NCBI RefSeq assembly: GCF_030271215.1 | Contig: NZ_JASNGB010000060.1 | Location: 1-9,406 of the forward strand | Reading direction: 5' to 3' | Length of the DNA: 9,406 nt | Source: Deinococcus rhizophilus | GTDB taxonomy: Bacteria; Deinococcota; Deinococci; Deinococcales; Deinococcaceae | Shown here: positions 1-8,734 of the stretch, piece after piece | Layout: every line of letters begins with the position of its first letter | Numbering within the stretch: the first letter of the stretch is position 1 | Notes under the pieces: generated by a model | The model's input: only the letters and a program-made list of their open reading frames with translations | Databases searched by the model: none | Told to the model about the DNA's origin: nothing | Position numbers and translations under genes: made by a program

Positions 1-72
1 GACGCGGGCGGCGACGCCAACCGCCGCCGCCGCCGCCGGGGACGCCGGGGCGGCAACGGGCCGCAGGGCTAG
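1..72 (+). CDS. C-terminal tail of an Arg/Gly-rich, probably RNA-binding protein (partial)
   Basis: Only the last 23 codons and a TAG stop (70-72) are in the window; the gene starts upstream. The visible tail is very basic and low in complexity: a run of six Arg codons, five of them CGC, followed by Gly/Arg/Asn residues. Nearly every codon ends in G or C, which supports real coding. Such RGG-like tails are typical of DEAD-box RNA helicases and some ribonucleases, where they add non-specific RNA affinity, but no catalytic domain is visible here, so the family cannot be named. A strong hairpin follows the stop within 20 bases, fitting the end of a transcription unit. Confidence 0.6.
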   Translation, partial: DAGGDANRRRRRRGRRGGNGPQG

Positions 73-83
73 GGCACAGCCCA

Positions 84-126
84 CAAGCAAGCGGACCAGG
101 GATGCTCTCCCTGGTCCGCTTGGCTT
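84..126. terminator. Strong hairpin, probable bidirectional terminator between convergent genes
   Basis: A perfect 15-bp stem pairs 88-102 with 108-122 around a 5-base loop (103-107). With one bulged base (123) the pairing continues outward for three pairs: G87-C124, A86-T125 and A85-T126. A short T-rich stretch follows on the plus strand (TTGGCTTT) and an A-rich stretch precedes it, so the hairpin could end transcription from both sides. It lies between the plus-strand stop at 72 and the minus-strand stop at 142. The T-tracts are weak, so intrinsic termination is inferred from stem strength and position. Confidence 0.8.
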
Positions 127-141
127 TGCCCTGAGCCGGCG

Positions 142-1245
<1,104 letters not shown>

Positions 1246-1255
1246 CTCGCGGGTC

Positions 1256-1261
1256 AGTTTA
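1256..1261 (-). promoter_or_regulatory. Candidate -10 hexamer (TAAACT) for the App1-like gene
   Basis: On the minus strand TAAACT fits the TANNNT pattern and ends ten bases before the ATG at 1245. That would give a leader of only a few bases. No convincing -35 is seen. If real, the phosphatase gene can be transcribed independently of the upstream SDR gene. Confidence 0.35.
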
Positions 1262-1316
1262 CGCACGCCGCCGCGCCGCGTGTCTCCGGTGGGCCTGAAG
1301 GGAAACTTGTGGTGCG

Positions 1317-2081
1317 CTAGCGCTGCCCGTCCCGGTGGTCGTAGCGCCGCCGGATCAGCCGGGCCGACACCCGGTCGCCCACCGCAGGCAGAAGGTGGTT
1401 CAGCGCCGCGAGCACCGCGTACACGCGCGGCACGATCACCTCGCGGCGGGGGCGCTCCAGCACGTCGGCCACTGCGCGGGCGACGACCTCCGGCCCCGGC
1501 ATGGGCAGGCGGGCAGAGGCGGTCATCTCGCTTTTCACGAAGCCGGGAGCGATCAGGCTGACGGTGACCCCGGTGCCCTGAAGCTCGCGCCGCAGCCCCA
1601 GGGAGAATCCGCGCAGGCCGAACTTGCTGGCCGAATACATGCCGTTGGTCGCCGCCCGCCCCGCCACCGAGCCGATGTTCACGATGTGGCCCCGGCCCCG
1701 CGCCCGCATGGAGGGCAGCACCAGCCGGGTCAGTTCGATGGGAGCTTCCAGATTGACCCGCACCACCCGCAGCGGGTCGGGGTCGTCCCACCACCAGCCG
1801 CGCTCGACGGTGACGCCCGCGTTGTTGACGAGCACGTCGACCGGGCCGAACTGCGCCTCGGCGGCGGCCAGCAGCGCCCGGCGGTCGGCGTCGGCGGTCA
1901 CGTCGGTGGGGACGGCCAGCACCCGCGAGCCGGAGGGGTCGAGGCGGCGGGCCAGGGCCGCGAGGCTGTCGGCACGGCGGGCGGCCAGCACCAGGCGGTG
2001 GCCCCGCGCGGCGAGGGCCTCGGCGGTGGCGAGGCCGATGCCGCTGGAGGCCCCGGTCAGGAGGACAGTCTGGGGGGTCAT
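1317..2081 (-). CDS. Short-chain dehydrogenase/reductase (SDR), NAD(P)-dependent
   Basis: This is a 254-residue classical SDR of standard length. The cofactor-binding TGASSGIG motif is at residues 9-16, NNAG at 86-89, the catalytic Ser at 138 (in IGSVAG), and YSASK with the Tyr149/Lys153 pair. A conserved Asn in the VN motif lies at 110, so the Asn-Ser-Tyr-Lys tetrad is complete. An Arg-rich AARR segment just after beta-2 suggests NADP(H) preference, which is an inference. The substrate cannot be deduced. The start at 2081 is chosen because a TANNNT hexamer ends seven bases upstream, the leaderless pattern, and because it leaves the usual short lead-in to the Rossmann motif; an ATG three codons earlier (2090) is the alternative. 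It diverges from the S8 peptidase gene and precedes the App1-like gene on the same strand. Confidence 0.92.
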   Translation of the reverse strand: MTPQTVLLTGASSGIGLATAEALAARGHRLVLAARRADSLAALARRLDPSGSRVLAVPTDVTADADRRALLAAAEAQFGPVDVLVNNAGVTVERGWWWDDPDPLRVVRVNLEAPIELTRLVLPSMRARGRGHIVNIGSVAGRAATNGMYSASKFGLRGFSLGLRRELQGTGVTVSLIAPGFVKSEMTASARLPMPGPEVVARAVADVLERPRREVIVPRVYAVLAALNHLLPAVGDRVSARLIRRRYDHRDGQR

Positions 2082-2088
2082 GCCCCGC

Positions 2089-2094
2089 ATGGTA
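2089..2094 (-). promoter_or_regulatory. -10 hexamer (TACCAT) of a likely leaderless promoter for the SDR gene
   Basis: TACCAT on the minus strand matches TANNNT and is followed by exactly seven bases before the ATG at 2081, which would place the transcription start at or next to the start codon. The hexamer overlaps the alternative upstream ATG (2090), so if this promoter is used, translation must begin at 2081. No clear -35 is visible. Confidence 0.5.
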
Positions 2095-2151
2095 GAGCAC
2101 CCCGGCCCGGTTCCTCAGCCGCCCGTCAGGCCCGCGCGGCAGACTGCCGGG

Positions 2152-3411
2152 ATGAAGCGTACCCGTGCCCTCTTGCTCTGCGCTGGCCTGCTGGGGGTCT
2201 CGGCCCCCGCCGCGCCGCGCCTCGTCCCGCTTCCCACCCCGCCCGCAACGGCCGACCTCCCCGAACTTCAGCCCGAGCCGAGCCGTCCGCAGCCCCTCGC
2301 GCCGCTGGTGCCGCTGGACACGGTGCCCGCGCCCGCGCCGGTGGTGACGCCCTCCCCTCCTCCCCCGGCGACGTACCGCCCGAGCGACCCCCTCGCCCCC
2401 CGGCAGTGGAACCTGACGGCGATCCGGATGCCGGGAGCGTGGGCACAGCTCGCGGGCAGCGGGCGGGGCGCTCCGGTGACGGTGGCGGTGCTGGACACGG
2501 GGTACGTCAGCACGCCCGAACTCGCCGGGCGGTTGGTCAGCGGCCACGACTTCGTGTCGGACGCGGCGCGGGCCGGGGACGGCGACGGACGCGACCGGGA
2601 CGCGAGCGGGGTGGGCGAGGCCGCCTACCACGCCGAGGTGATCGGCAACCTGATCGGCGCGGCGCACGACGGGCGCGGCATGGCCGGGATCAACCCCCGC
2701 GCCCGGGTGGTGCAGGTGCGCGTGGCGGGGCAAGACGGGCTGGTGGACCCGCAGGACCTCGCGGACGGGATGAGGTGGGCGGCGGGCCTGCCGGTGGCGG
2801 GGGCACCTGTGAACCCCTCCCCGGCGCGGGTGCTCAACCTCAGCCTGTACGCCGACTTCATCCCGCTGACCGGGTGCGACGCCCGCATTCAGGCCGCCGT
2901 GGACGCGGTGACGGCGCGGGGAGCACTGGTGGTCGCCGGAGCCGCCAACGACGGGGCCGACGCCGCCGGGTACTCGCCCGCCGGGTGCCGGGGCGTGCTG
3001 ACCGTGACGAGCGTATCGGAGGCCGGGCAGCGCCCCGGCTACGCCAACTGGGGCCGCAGCGTGGCCCTGGCCGCCCCCGGCGGCGAGCGGGGCCGGGGCA
3101 TCCTGGCGAGCAGCGTGAGCGGCCCCGGCGGTGAGCGCACCCCCGACGGCACCAGCCTCGCCGCGCCGCACGCCTCCGGAGTCGCCAGCCTGCTGTTCGG
3201 GCTCAGGCCCACGCTCACGCCCGCGCAGGTCGCGGGGCTGCTGACTCGCACGGCCACGCCCTTTCCGGGCGGACGCTGCGACCCCGACTCCCGCAAAATC
3301 TGCGGCGCGGGCCTGCTGAACGCGGAGGCGGCGGTGCGGGCCGCGCTGGCCTCTTCCCCCTCCCCCTCCCCCACGCCGGGGGGGACGCTCCGCCCCGGGG
3401 GGGTGCGTTAG
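2152..3411 (+). CDS. Exported S8 (subtilisin-like) serine peptidase
   Basis: The 419-residue protein has a basic N-terminus, a hydrophobic stretch at about 6-18 and a likely signal peptidase I site near SAPA-A (residues 17-21), so it is probably secreted. A Pro-rich linker (about 23-83) follows, with no recognisable I9 inhibitor prodomain. In the catalytic domain, Asp115 lies in VAVLDTG, His160 in YHAEV, the oxyanion Asn266 in AGAAND, and Ser335 in DGTSLAAPH. The His motif departs from the usual HGTHVAG while the Asp and Ser motifs are standard. Four Cys (242, 279, 376, 384) could form disulfides. A Ser/Pro-repeat tail (401-409) ends the protein. ATG 2152 is chosen because it begins the signal peptide; a poor -10 (CAGACT, 2140-2145) lies six bases upstream and no Shine-Dalgarno is seen. 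The substrate is unknown; a nutritional or cell-surface role is an inference. Confidence 0.93.
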   Translation: MKRTRALLLCAGLLGVSAPAAPRLVPLPTPPATADLPELQPEPSRPQPLAPLVPLDTVPAPAPVVTPSPPPPATYRPSDPLAPRQWNLTAIRMPGAWAQLAGSGRGAPVTVAVLDTGYVSTPELAGRLVSGHDFVSDAARAGDGDGRDRDASGVGEAAYHAEVIGNLIGAAHDGRGMAGINPRARVVQVRVAGQDGLVDPQDLADGMRWAAGLPVAGAPVNPSPARVLNLSLYADFIPLTGCDARIQAAVDAVTARGALVVAGAANDGADAAGYSPAGCRGVLTVTSVSEAGQRPGYANWGRSVALAAPGGERGRGILASSVSGPGGERTPDGTSLAAPHASGVASLLFGLRPTLTPAQVAGLLTRTATPFPGGRCDPDSRKICGAGLLNAEAAVRAALASSPSPSPTPGGTLRPGGVR

Positions 3412-3414
3412 GCT
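3409..3414 (+). promoter_or_regulatory. Candidate -10 hexamer (TAGGCT) overlapping the peptidase stop codon
   Basis: TAGGCT fits TANNNT and includes the TAG stop of the S8 peptidase gene. Seven bases separate it from an ATG at 3422, the same spacing as at the other putative leaderless starts here. Transcription from it would begin at or near 3422 and give the downstream small membrane protein its own 20-base leader with a Shine-Dalgarno. No -35 element is evident. Confidence 0.35.
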
Positions 3415-3421
3415 GAAGCCC

Positions 3422-3445
3422 ATGCAGACCCGGAGAACCCTGTGA
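3422..3445 (+). CDS. Possible leaderless 7-residue mini-ORF (leader peptide candidate)
   Basis: ATG at 3422 opens a frame of seven codons (MQTRRTL) ending in TGA at 3443-3445. The stop overlaps the GTG start of the next frame (3442) in a GTGA arrangement, a geometry typical of translational coupling. The ATG has no Shine-Dalgarno but sits seven bases after a TANNNT hexamer. The peptide is too short for any family assignment, and the frame could be chance. Inside it lies the GGAG that serves the downstream GTG start. Confidence 0.2.
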   Translation: MQTRRTL

Positions 3446-3612
3446 ACGCCCCCGCGTGGCGCATCTGGCTGGTCGTCGCCCTGATGTGTGGCTGAGGCAT
3501 CCTGGGGATTCGCTTCGGGCAGCAGGGCGAGCTGGTCTTTGCGCTGCTGTGCGCGGCCCTCTTCCTGAACAACGCCGTCACCCTGTGGCGGCTGACGCGG
3601 GGCGGCAAGTAG
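3442..3612 (+). pseudogene. Small two-helix membrane protein gene interrupted by an in-frame TGA
   Basis: Starting at GTG 3442, with GGAG (3432-3435) six bases upstream, the frame encodes 17 residues, a TGA at 3493-3495, then 38 more residues to a TAG at 3610-3612. Ignoring the TGA, the 56-residue product has a hydrophobic segment before and around the stop ([10 protein letters not shown], then GILGI), a short polar turn (FGQQGE), a second hydrophobic segment ([12 protein letters not shown]), and a basic C-terminus (WRLTRGGK). This is a typical helical hairpin with positive-inside charge. Codon use stays GC3-rich on both sides, so the reading frame is real. The natural codon may have been TGG (Trp). 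Alternatives are a base-call error or true readthrough. It lies 30 bp after the S8 peptidase gene and converges on the next gene with 12 bp between stops. Confidence 0.65.
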
Positions 3613-3624
3613 CCGACCAGGGAG

Positions 3625-4461
3625 CTAACGCAGGGAGACGCGGCTCAGCCGCCACCCCGGCGTGCGCGAACCCCGGATGAGGTCGCGCACGGGCAGCACC
3701 ACCCGAGCGGACCTCCACGTCTGCGAGGGCTTGTGCAGCGCCCAGCCTCCCCCCAGGGTGACGGCGGCGTGCTCTACCGCCCCGGCTGCGTTCCGCCACA
3801 CCAGCACCGTTCCCGGCTGGTCGTCGCGGCCACCGGGCCGGGTGCGCTCCGCCAGGAAGGCCTCGAAGGGGTCGCGCTGCATCCACTCCCGCTCGGCCCC
3901 AGGCACGCCCGCCGCGCCCATCACGGTGCCGAAGCAGTTGGGTCCACTGGCGTGGGGAAACGTGCCCGCGAGGAGCCGCGCCCCGGGGAGGACGCCCGCC
4001 GCAACCTCTCAGACAGTTTCCGGCACCTCGTCCCGGCGGCAGGCCCGCTGATCCTGCGCGACCACCCGCGCCAAGGCGGCGGGCGACAGCAGGGAGGGCC
4101 ACCACACGAAGCGCGGGCCGGTGAGGTGGGGCAGCAGGTCGGCAAAGTCCCGGACTCGGGGGACGGCGCCCCGGCCATGCCGCCCCTGTGCCCGCACCAG
4201 CGCACGCTGCGTGGCAGTCGGGAGGGACAGCCACTCCCCCTCGGTGAGCCAGGCGACGTGATCGGCTCCAGGCGCGACTCCCCAGAGTGCAAACGTGTCC
4301 CGCTCCTCGGGCGTGACTCTCGCTTCAACACGGAGTTCGGCGTGCAGTCCCAGCCCCCGCGCCTCCTCCCCCGTCAGGAAGAAGGGCTAACGCTCCAGCG
4401 CCAGCCACCCGGCCCACGAGAACACCACGTCCAGCGGGACCGGGATATTCAGGAGATGCAT
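3625..4461 (-). pseudogene. NlpC/P60-like cysteine peptidase gene carrying two in-frame stop codons
   Basis: One minus-strand frame from ATG 4461 to TAG 3625-3627 (279 codons) reads through with only two interruptions: TAG at codon 25 (4387-4389) and TGA at codon 151 (4009-4011). There is no frameshift, and all three segments keep GC3-rich, protein-like composition. The C-terminal third resembles an NlpC/P60 papain-like fold: Cys176 in GPNCFG, His231 starting HAAVTLGGGW, and His243 exactly 12 residues later, matching the family's His-to-His spacing. Such enzymes usually cleave peptidoglycan peptides; that role is inferred. The first ~150 residues match nothing I recognise, and no signal peptide is visible. 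AGAGG lies nine bases before the ATG. The Rieske gene ends 53 bp upstream on the same strand, so they may share a transcript. As written, only a 24-residue peptide would be made from the first start. Confidence 0.7.
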
Positions 4462-4514
4462 GGGGCGCAGCCTCTCACGCCGGGGGCTTTGCCGCCTCGG
4501 TCAAACGGCCAGCC

Positions 4515-4835
4515 TCACAGTTCCTCGACGTAGACCTCGCCCGCCTCCAGCACCGTGCGGTAGATCTTGACGGGTTTGACGGCGGGAAGCGCCCTCGCCT
4601 TGCCGGTGGCGAGTTCGAACCTGCCCCCGTGCTTGGCACAGGTGATGCGCCCGGCGCTGACTTCGCCGCCCAGCAGCGGGTAGTCCTTGTGGGTGCAGTT
4701 GTTGCGTAGGGCGTAAAACTGGCCCTCGTAGCGGACGACCATCACGCTCACGCCCTCCACACTGACCTCGGTCTGGCTGCCCTCCGGCAGTTCAGCCTCC
4801 CGCCCAACCCGCACCCGCCCCTGTGTCTCGCTCAT
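4515..4835 (-). CDS. Rieske [2Fe-2S] ferredoxin-like protein
   Basis: The 106-residue protein is a stand-alone Rieske domain of the ferredoxin / NirD-like type. Cluster ligands are Cys47 and His49 (CTH) and Cys66 and His69 (CAKH), the canonical C-X-H ... C-X2-H pattern with 16 residues between pairs. There is no membrane anchor or signal peptide, so it is soluble and cytoplasmic, and no oxygenase or nitrite reductase partner is encoded in the window. It probably carries electrons to an unidentified partner. The ATG at 4835 has no Shine-Dalgarno but lies seven bases after a TANNNT hexamer, suggesting a leaderless transcript. The PRPP synthetase gene ends 44 bp upstream on the same strand, and the interrupted NlpC/P60-like gene follows downstream. 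Confidence 0.93.
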   Translation of the reverse strand: MSETQGRVRVGREAELPEGSQTEVSVEGVSVMVVRYEGQFYALRNNCTHKDYPLLGGEVSAGRITCAKHGGRFELATGKARALPAVKPVKIYRTVLEAGEVYVEEL

Positions 4836-4842
4836 CGGGGCG

Positions 4843-4848
4843 AGTCTA
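4843..4848 (-). promoter_or_regulatory. -10 hexamer (TAGACT) of a likely leaderless promoter for the Rieske gene
   Basis: TAGACT on the minus strand matches TANNNT and ends exactly seven bases before the ATG at 4835. No Shine-Dalgarno sequence lies before that ATG, so initiation on a leaderless mRNA is the simplest reading. It lies within the 44-bp gap after the PRPP synthetase stop, which would let the Rieske gene be expressed independently. Confidence 0.5.
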
Positions 4849-4879
4849 GCGGGGCGGGTGCGGGGCTTACGGGTGAGGT

Positions 4880-5878
4880 TTATTCAAACAGCGTGCTGAC
4901 GCTCTCGCCGGTGTGGATGTTGGCGATGGCGCTGGCGAAGAGGGGCGCCACGTCGAGCACGGCGAGCTTGCCGTTCGAGGCCGCGACCTTCTCCGGGGAG
5001 ACGTAGACGGTGTTGGTGCTGGCCACCTGGGTCACGTCGAGGGCGGCGATGCGCTCGATGGCGGGGCCGGTGTACACGCCGTGCGTGACGGCCACATACA
5101 CGTCCCTGGCGCCCATGCCCCGCGCCAGATTCACCGTCTCCACCAGGCTTCCGGCGGTGCTGATCTCGTCGTCCACGATAAAGACGGTCCTGCCCTCCAC
5201 CTCCCCGATCAACGCGCGGGAGCGGACCTCGGTGTCCGAGAGCCGTTCCTTGTCGATCATGGCGAGGCCGGAGTCGAGGCGGCGGGCGATCTGGCTGGCA
5301 CGCTTGATGCTGCCCGCGTCGGGGGCCAGGACCACGCCCTCGTGGGCGTTTGGCACGCAACTCTTGAAATGCTGGCTCAGGACCAGATCTGCCGAGAGGT
5401 GGTCGACCGGCACCTTGAAAAAACCGTGGACCTGCGGCGCGTGCAGGGTCATGGTGAGCACCCGGTCGGCGCCCGCCGCCTCCAGCAGGTCGGCGACGAG
5501 GCGCCCGGCGATGGAGATGCGCGGGCTGTCTTTCTTGTCGCTGCGCGAGTACGAGTAGTAGGGAATCACCGCCGTGACCCGGCCCGCCGAGGCGCTCTTG
5601 GCGGCGTCGATCATCAGCATCAGCTCCATGATCGCGTCGCTGACGGGCGTGGAAAAGCTCTGGACGATAAACACGTCGCCCTCGCGCAGGGACTGCTCGT
5701 AGTGGACGATCAGGTTGTCGTTGGTGAACTTCTCGGTCTTGCTGCGCCCGAGGGGCACACCGAGGCTGCCGCAGATCGCCTGCGCGAGCGGGCGGTTGCT
5801 CTGCCCGGAGAACACCAGCAGGGGTTGACGGCGGCTCTGGGTCAGGCGCTCGGACATGGGGCTTGGGGAGACGGTCAC
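4880..5878 (-). CDS. prs: Ribose-phosphate pyrophosphokinase (PRPP synthetase)
   Basis: The enzyme transfers pyrophosphate from ATP to ribose 5-phosphate, giving PRPP for purine, pyrimidine, His, Trp and NAD synthesis in the cytoplasm. From GTG 5878 the product has 332 residues, close to the family norm. The N-terminal domain opens with [10 protein letters not shown] (23-32); the ATP-binding loop [14 protein letters not shown] is at 107-120; the His in TLHAPQ is at 146; IDKERL at 208-213 corresponds to the catalytic loop; the PRPP-binding loop DDEISTAGS is at 236-244. Several motifs diverge from class I enzymes, notably Ser where the third loop Asp usually sits. GTG 5878 is preferred because a full GGAGG (5888-5892) lies nine bases upstream; ATG 5857 is an alternative without a Shine-Dalgarno. 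The Rieske gene follows 44 bp downstream. Confidence 0.95.
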   Translation of the reverse strand: MTVSPSPMSERLTQSRRQPLLVFSGQSNRPLAQAICGSLGVPLGRSKTEKFTNDNLIVHYEQSLREGDVFIVQSFSTPVSDAIMELMLMIDAAKSASAGRVTAVIPYYSYSRSDKKDSPRISIAGRLVADLLEAAGADRVLTMTLHAPQVHGFFKVPVDHLSADLVLSQHFKSCVPNAHEGVVLAPDAGSIKRASQIARRLDSGLAMIDKERLSDTEVRSRALIGEVEGRTVFIVDDEISTAGSLVETVNLARGMGARDVYVAVTHGVYTGPAIERIAALDVTQVASTNTVYVSPEKVAASNGKLAVLDVAPLFASAIANIHTGESVSTLFE

Positions 5879-5887
5879 GGTGAGGTA

Positions 5888-5949
5888 CCTCCGGAAGAAA
5901 GGCAGGGGGGCAGGGACGTGTCGCCGCAGCGCGGCCGCACAGCAGCATA
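5888..5949 (-). promoter_or_regulatory. Candidate promoter and Shine-Dalgarno of the PRPP synthetase gene
   Basis: On the minus strand a TATGCT hexamer (5944-5949) is the best -10 in the upstream region; its -35 is poor. It would yield a leader of roughly 58 bases. Within that leader GGAGG at 5888-5892 sits nine bases before GTG 5878, the strongest ribosome-binding site in the window, and it decides the start in favour of GTG over ATG 5857. Confidence 0.4.
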
Positions 5950-6017
5950 CCTGCCCCGGACACATTCGCGCCGGGGGGGCCTTTCATGAATCTCCCTCAC
6001 CCCGCTGCTTCGCCGCG

Positions 6018-6085
6018 CCCCTCTCCTCTCTGGAGGACCGGCAGGGGAAGAGGGGGAAGAAAAGCCCCCTCCGGGGGGAGAGGGG
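6018..6085. repeat. GC-rich palindromic intergenic segment, possibly a dispersed repeat
   Basis: A 9-bp inverted repeat (6018-6026 with 6077-6085) encloses a small hairpin (6025-6036) and a C-run/G-run hairpin (6065-6078). The purine/pyrimidine-biased sequence resembles the short palindromic noncoding repeats scattered through Deinococcus intergenic regions. Only one copy is in the window, so the repeat status is inferred. It fills much of the 249-bp gap between the PRPP synthetase start and the dnaJ stop. Confidence 0.3.
6057..6078 (-). terminator. Probable rho-independent terminator of dnaJ
   Basis: Read on the minus strand, a C-run (6078-6073) pairs with a G-run (6069-6065) in a five-pair GC stem with a small loop, followed by C, TTTT, C and TT (6064-6057). 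It lies about 50 bases after the dnaJ stop at 6128. The stem is short but pure GC and the T-tract is in the right place. Confidence 0.5.
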
Positions 6086-6127
6086 TGGGTCAGGGGCCTG
6101 GCTGCGAGGGCTGGAAGAGGGTGGCCC

Positions 6128-7255
6128 TCAGTCCCCCCGGCCGAACAGCTTGCCCACCTTGCCCAGCAAACCTTCCTTGGGCTCGTTGACCTCGTCGCCC
6201 ACCGCGCGGGCGTAGGCGTGCAAGGCTTCCCTGGCCTCGGGGCTCAGGGCGGAGGGCCTGGGCACCGAGAGCTGGTACTCCACGATCAGGTCGCCCATCC
6301 CCGACCCCTGGAGGCGGGGCATCCCCTGCCCGCGCAGGCGGTGCAGTTCGCCGTGCTGGGTCCCGGCCTTGACCTCCACCGTCTGCGGGCCGTCGAGGGT
6401 GGGTACCGTGATCTCGCCGCCCAGCGCGGCCTTGGCAAAGCCGATAGGGGCCGTGTAGATCAGGTGCTCCTGCTCACGCCGCAGCTCGGGGTGGGGCTGC
6501 ATCTCGAGATGCACGTACAGGTCGCCGTTGCCGCCGGGTCCGTGGTGGCCGCGCCCGGCCACCCGGATGCGGTATCCCTCGTCGATGCCGCGCGGCAGCT
6601 TGACGGGCACCCGCTCGGTCCCCAGGGTGTGGCCGCGCCCCTTGCACACGGTGCAGGGGTCCACGACCGTCTGCCCCTCGCCCCGGCAGGTGGGGCAGGG
6701 CTGCTGGGTCTCCACGACCCCGAAGATGGTCCGCGCCTGCGCCCGCACCGCGCCCGCACCGCCGCAGGTGGCGCAGCCTTTGGGCGGCTGCCCGCCGGGT
6801 TCGGTGCGGCTGCCCTGGCAGTGCTCGCAAACGGTCAGGCGGTCGACCTCGACCTCGATCTCCTCGCCCGCGCGGGCCTGCTCCAGCGTGATTCGCGCCT
6901 CGACCTCGATATCGTCCCCGCGTGCCGGACCCCGGCGACCGCCGCGCCCGGCCATGCCCCCAAACAGTTGCTCGAAGATGTCCATCGGGTCGAAGCCCGC
7001 GCCGCCCATCCCGCCGAAGGGGTCGCCACCCGGCCCGGCTCCCGCACCCGGCGCCGACCCGAAGCGGTCGTAGTGCGCCCGTTTCTCGGCGTCGGACAGG
7101 ACCGCGTAAGCCTCGTTGATGCGGGCGAACTGCTCGGCGGCCCCCGGCTCCTTGTTGCGGTCGGGATGGAACTTCAGGGCCAGCTTGCGGTAACTGCTCT
7201 TGATCTCATCGGCGTCCGCGCTGCGCGGCACACCCAGCAACTCGTAATAGTCCAT
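6128..7255 (-). CDS. dnaJ: Molecular chaperone DnaJ (Hsp40, type I)
   Basis: DnaJ stimulates DnaK ATPase activity and delivers unfolded clients to it. The 375-residue protein has the full type I layout: J domain (1-66, with HPD at 30-32), a Gly/Phe-rich linker (about 67-108), a zinc-binding domain, then the C-terminal substrate-binding domains (from about 210). Four CxxCxGx[GR] zinc motifs lie at 143-150, 161-168, 187-194 and 201-208; the first ends in Arg instead of Gly. ATG 7255 is chosen because MDYYELLGV is where the family normally begins. A GTG at 7279 would add eight residues (MQARQNKT) and, unlike the ATG, has a Shine-Dalgarno (GGAGGT, 7283-7288), though only three bases away, so it remains a serious alternative. 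No dnaK or grpE is adjacent in the window. Confidence 0.95.
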   Translation of the reverse strand: MDYYELLGVPRSADADEIKSSYRKLALKFHPDRNKEPGAAEQFARINEAYAVLSDAEKRAHYDRFGSAPGAGAGPGGDPFGGMGGAGFDPMDIFEQLFGGMAGRGGRRGPARGDDIEVEARITLEQARAGEEIEVEVDRLTVCEHCQGSRTEPGGQPPKGCATCGGAGAVRAQARTIFGVVETQQPCPTCRGEGQTVVDPCTVCKGRGHTLGTERVPVKLPRGIDEGYRIRVAGRGHHGPGGNGDLYVHLEMQPHPELRREQEHLIYTAPIGFAKAALGGEITVPTLDGPQTVEVKAGTQHGELHRLRGQGMPRLQGSGMGDLIVEYQLSVPRPSALSPEAREALHAYARAVGDEVNEPKEGLLGKVGKLFGRGD

Positions 7256-7282
7256 GGTTTTGTTTTGCCGGGCCTGCACCCG

Positions 7283-7300
7283 ACCTCCGGGGTCAGGTTA
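7283..7300 (-). promoter_or_regulatory. Candidate dnaJ -10 element and Shine-Dalgarno
   Basis: On the minus strand TAACCT (7295-7300) fits TANNNT. GGAGGT (7283-7288) lies seven bases downstream and three bases before GTG 7279. The predicted transcript would begin almost at the Shine-Dalgarno, favouring GTG initiation, whereas family comparison favours ATG 7255. A -35 is not evident. No complete HspR (HAIR) or CIRCE heat-shock operator is seen. Confidence 0.35.
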
Positions 7301-7542
7301 ACACGACCGGACTCAGGAAACGTGGGTGTGATTGGACAGATGACGCAAGGTCCGCAGCGCAGGTTTATGGTCGGAGGCCCAGTTCACTCTGGACGCCGCG
7401 GCCCCTGGCTGTGGGCTGGTCAAGGTTCCGCCCGACGCGCTCGACTGCCCCGTACCCTTGGCTGTCCGCCATGAAAGACGCCGCGGCTCCACTGTGTGGG
7501 GTTGGGTCGCCCATGGAGCGAGCCTCCAGCGTTGAAACAGGC
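7301..7542. other. Intergenic region without a recognisable gene
   Basis: Between the dnaJ promoter region and the tdh stop, all frames give low-complexity or unsupported peptides and no start with a ribosome site. Its GC content is less extreme than that of the neighbouring genes. A 6-bp inverted repeat (7520-7525 with 7539-7544) and an overlapping 5-bp one (7514-7518 with 7524-7528) sit at the tdh stop and could weakly terminate tdh. A decayed mobile-element end is possible but not demonstrable. Confidence 0.4.
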
Positions 7543-8613
<1,071 letters not shown>

Positions 8614-8622
8614 GGCAGGGAA

Positions 8623-8669
8623 TCCTCGGGGGGTGGGGAGCGGGGCGGAGCAGCAACCCCCGCAGGATA
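8623..8669 (-). promoter_or_regulatory. Candidate tdh promoter (-10 TATCCT) and Shine-Dalgarno
   Basis: On the minus strand TATCCT at 8664-8669 matches TANNNT, giving a leader of roughly 45-50 bases with GAGGA (8623-8627) well placed before ATG 8613. It lies back to back with the leaderless promoter candidate of the divergent gene (8723-8728), so the two share a regulatory space of about 120 bp. No operator palindrome stands out. Confidence 0.35.
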
Positions 8670-8722
8670 CCGCCCGGCCCCAGGCGGGACGGTCACGGGC
8701 TCCCCACGGCAGGGAGAAGCGC

Positions 8723-8728
8723 TACCCT
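8723..8728 (+). promoter_or_regulatory. -10 hexamer (TACCCT) of a likely leaderless promoter
   Basis: TACCCT matches TANNNT and is followed by six bases and then ATG 8735. No Shine-Dalgarno lies at a usable distance; an AGGGAG-like stretch is more than 15 bases away. This supports ATG 8735 as the start of the following gene and leaderless expression. Confidence 0.5.
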
Positions 8729-8734
8729 GCGTCC

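Noticed and set aside
22..39. Trinucleotide (CGC) repeat as a possible phase-variable tract
   Set aside because: It is an in-frame Arg run in a basic protein tail; triplet changes would not shift the frame, and the tract is short.
2179..2181. Lipobox making the S8 peptidase a lipoprotein (Cys10)
   Set aside because: The context LLLC lacks the Gly/Ala/Ser required before the Cys, and the hydrophobic core continues past it.
3493..3495. Selenocysteine at the in-frame TGA of the small membrane protein
   Set aside because: No convincing SECIS-like stem-loop follows within the expected distance, the position lies in a hydrophobic helix, and a TGG-to-TGA change is simpler.
3733..4533. Long plus-strand open frame opposite the interrupted NlpC/P60-like gene
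   Set aside because: It is low in complexity, lacks a ribosome site and resembles no family. The minus-strand frame has proper codon bias, a catalytic-triad pattern and a Shine-Dalgarno.
7295..7320. HspR (HAIR) heat-shock operator upstream of dnaJ
   Set aside because: Only one imperfect half-site (CCTGAGT on the minus strand) is visible and no matching second half follows at the proper spacing.
7301..7542. Insertion-sequence remnant or small gene between dnaJ and tdh
   Set aside because: No recognisable transposase fragment, terminal repeats, target duplication or supported start codon.
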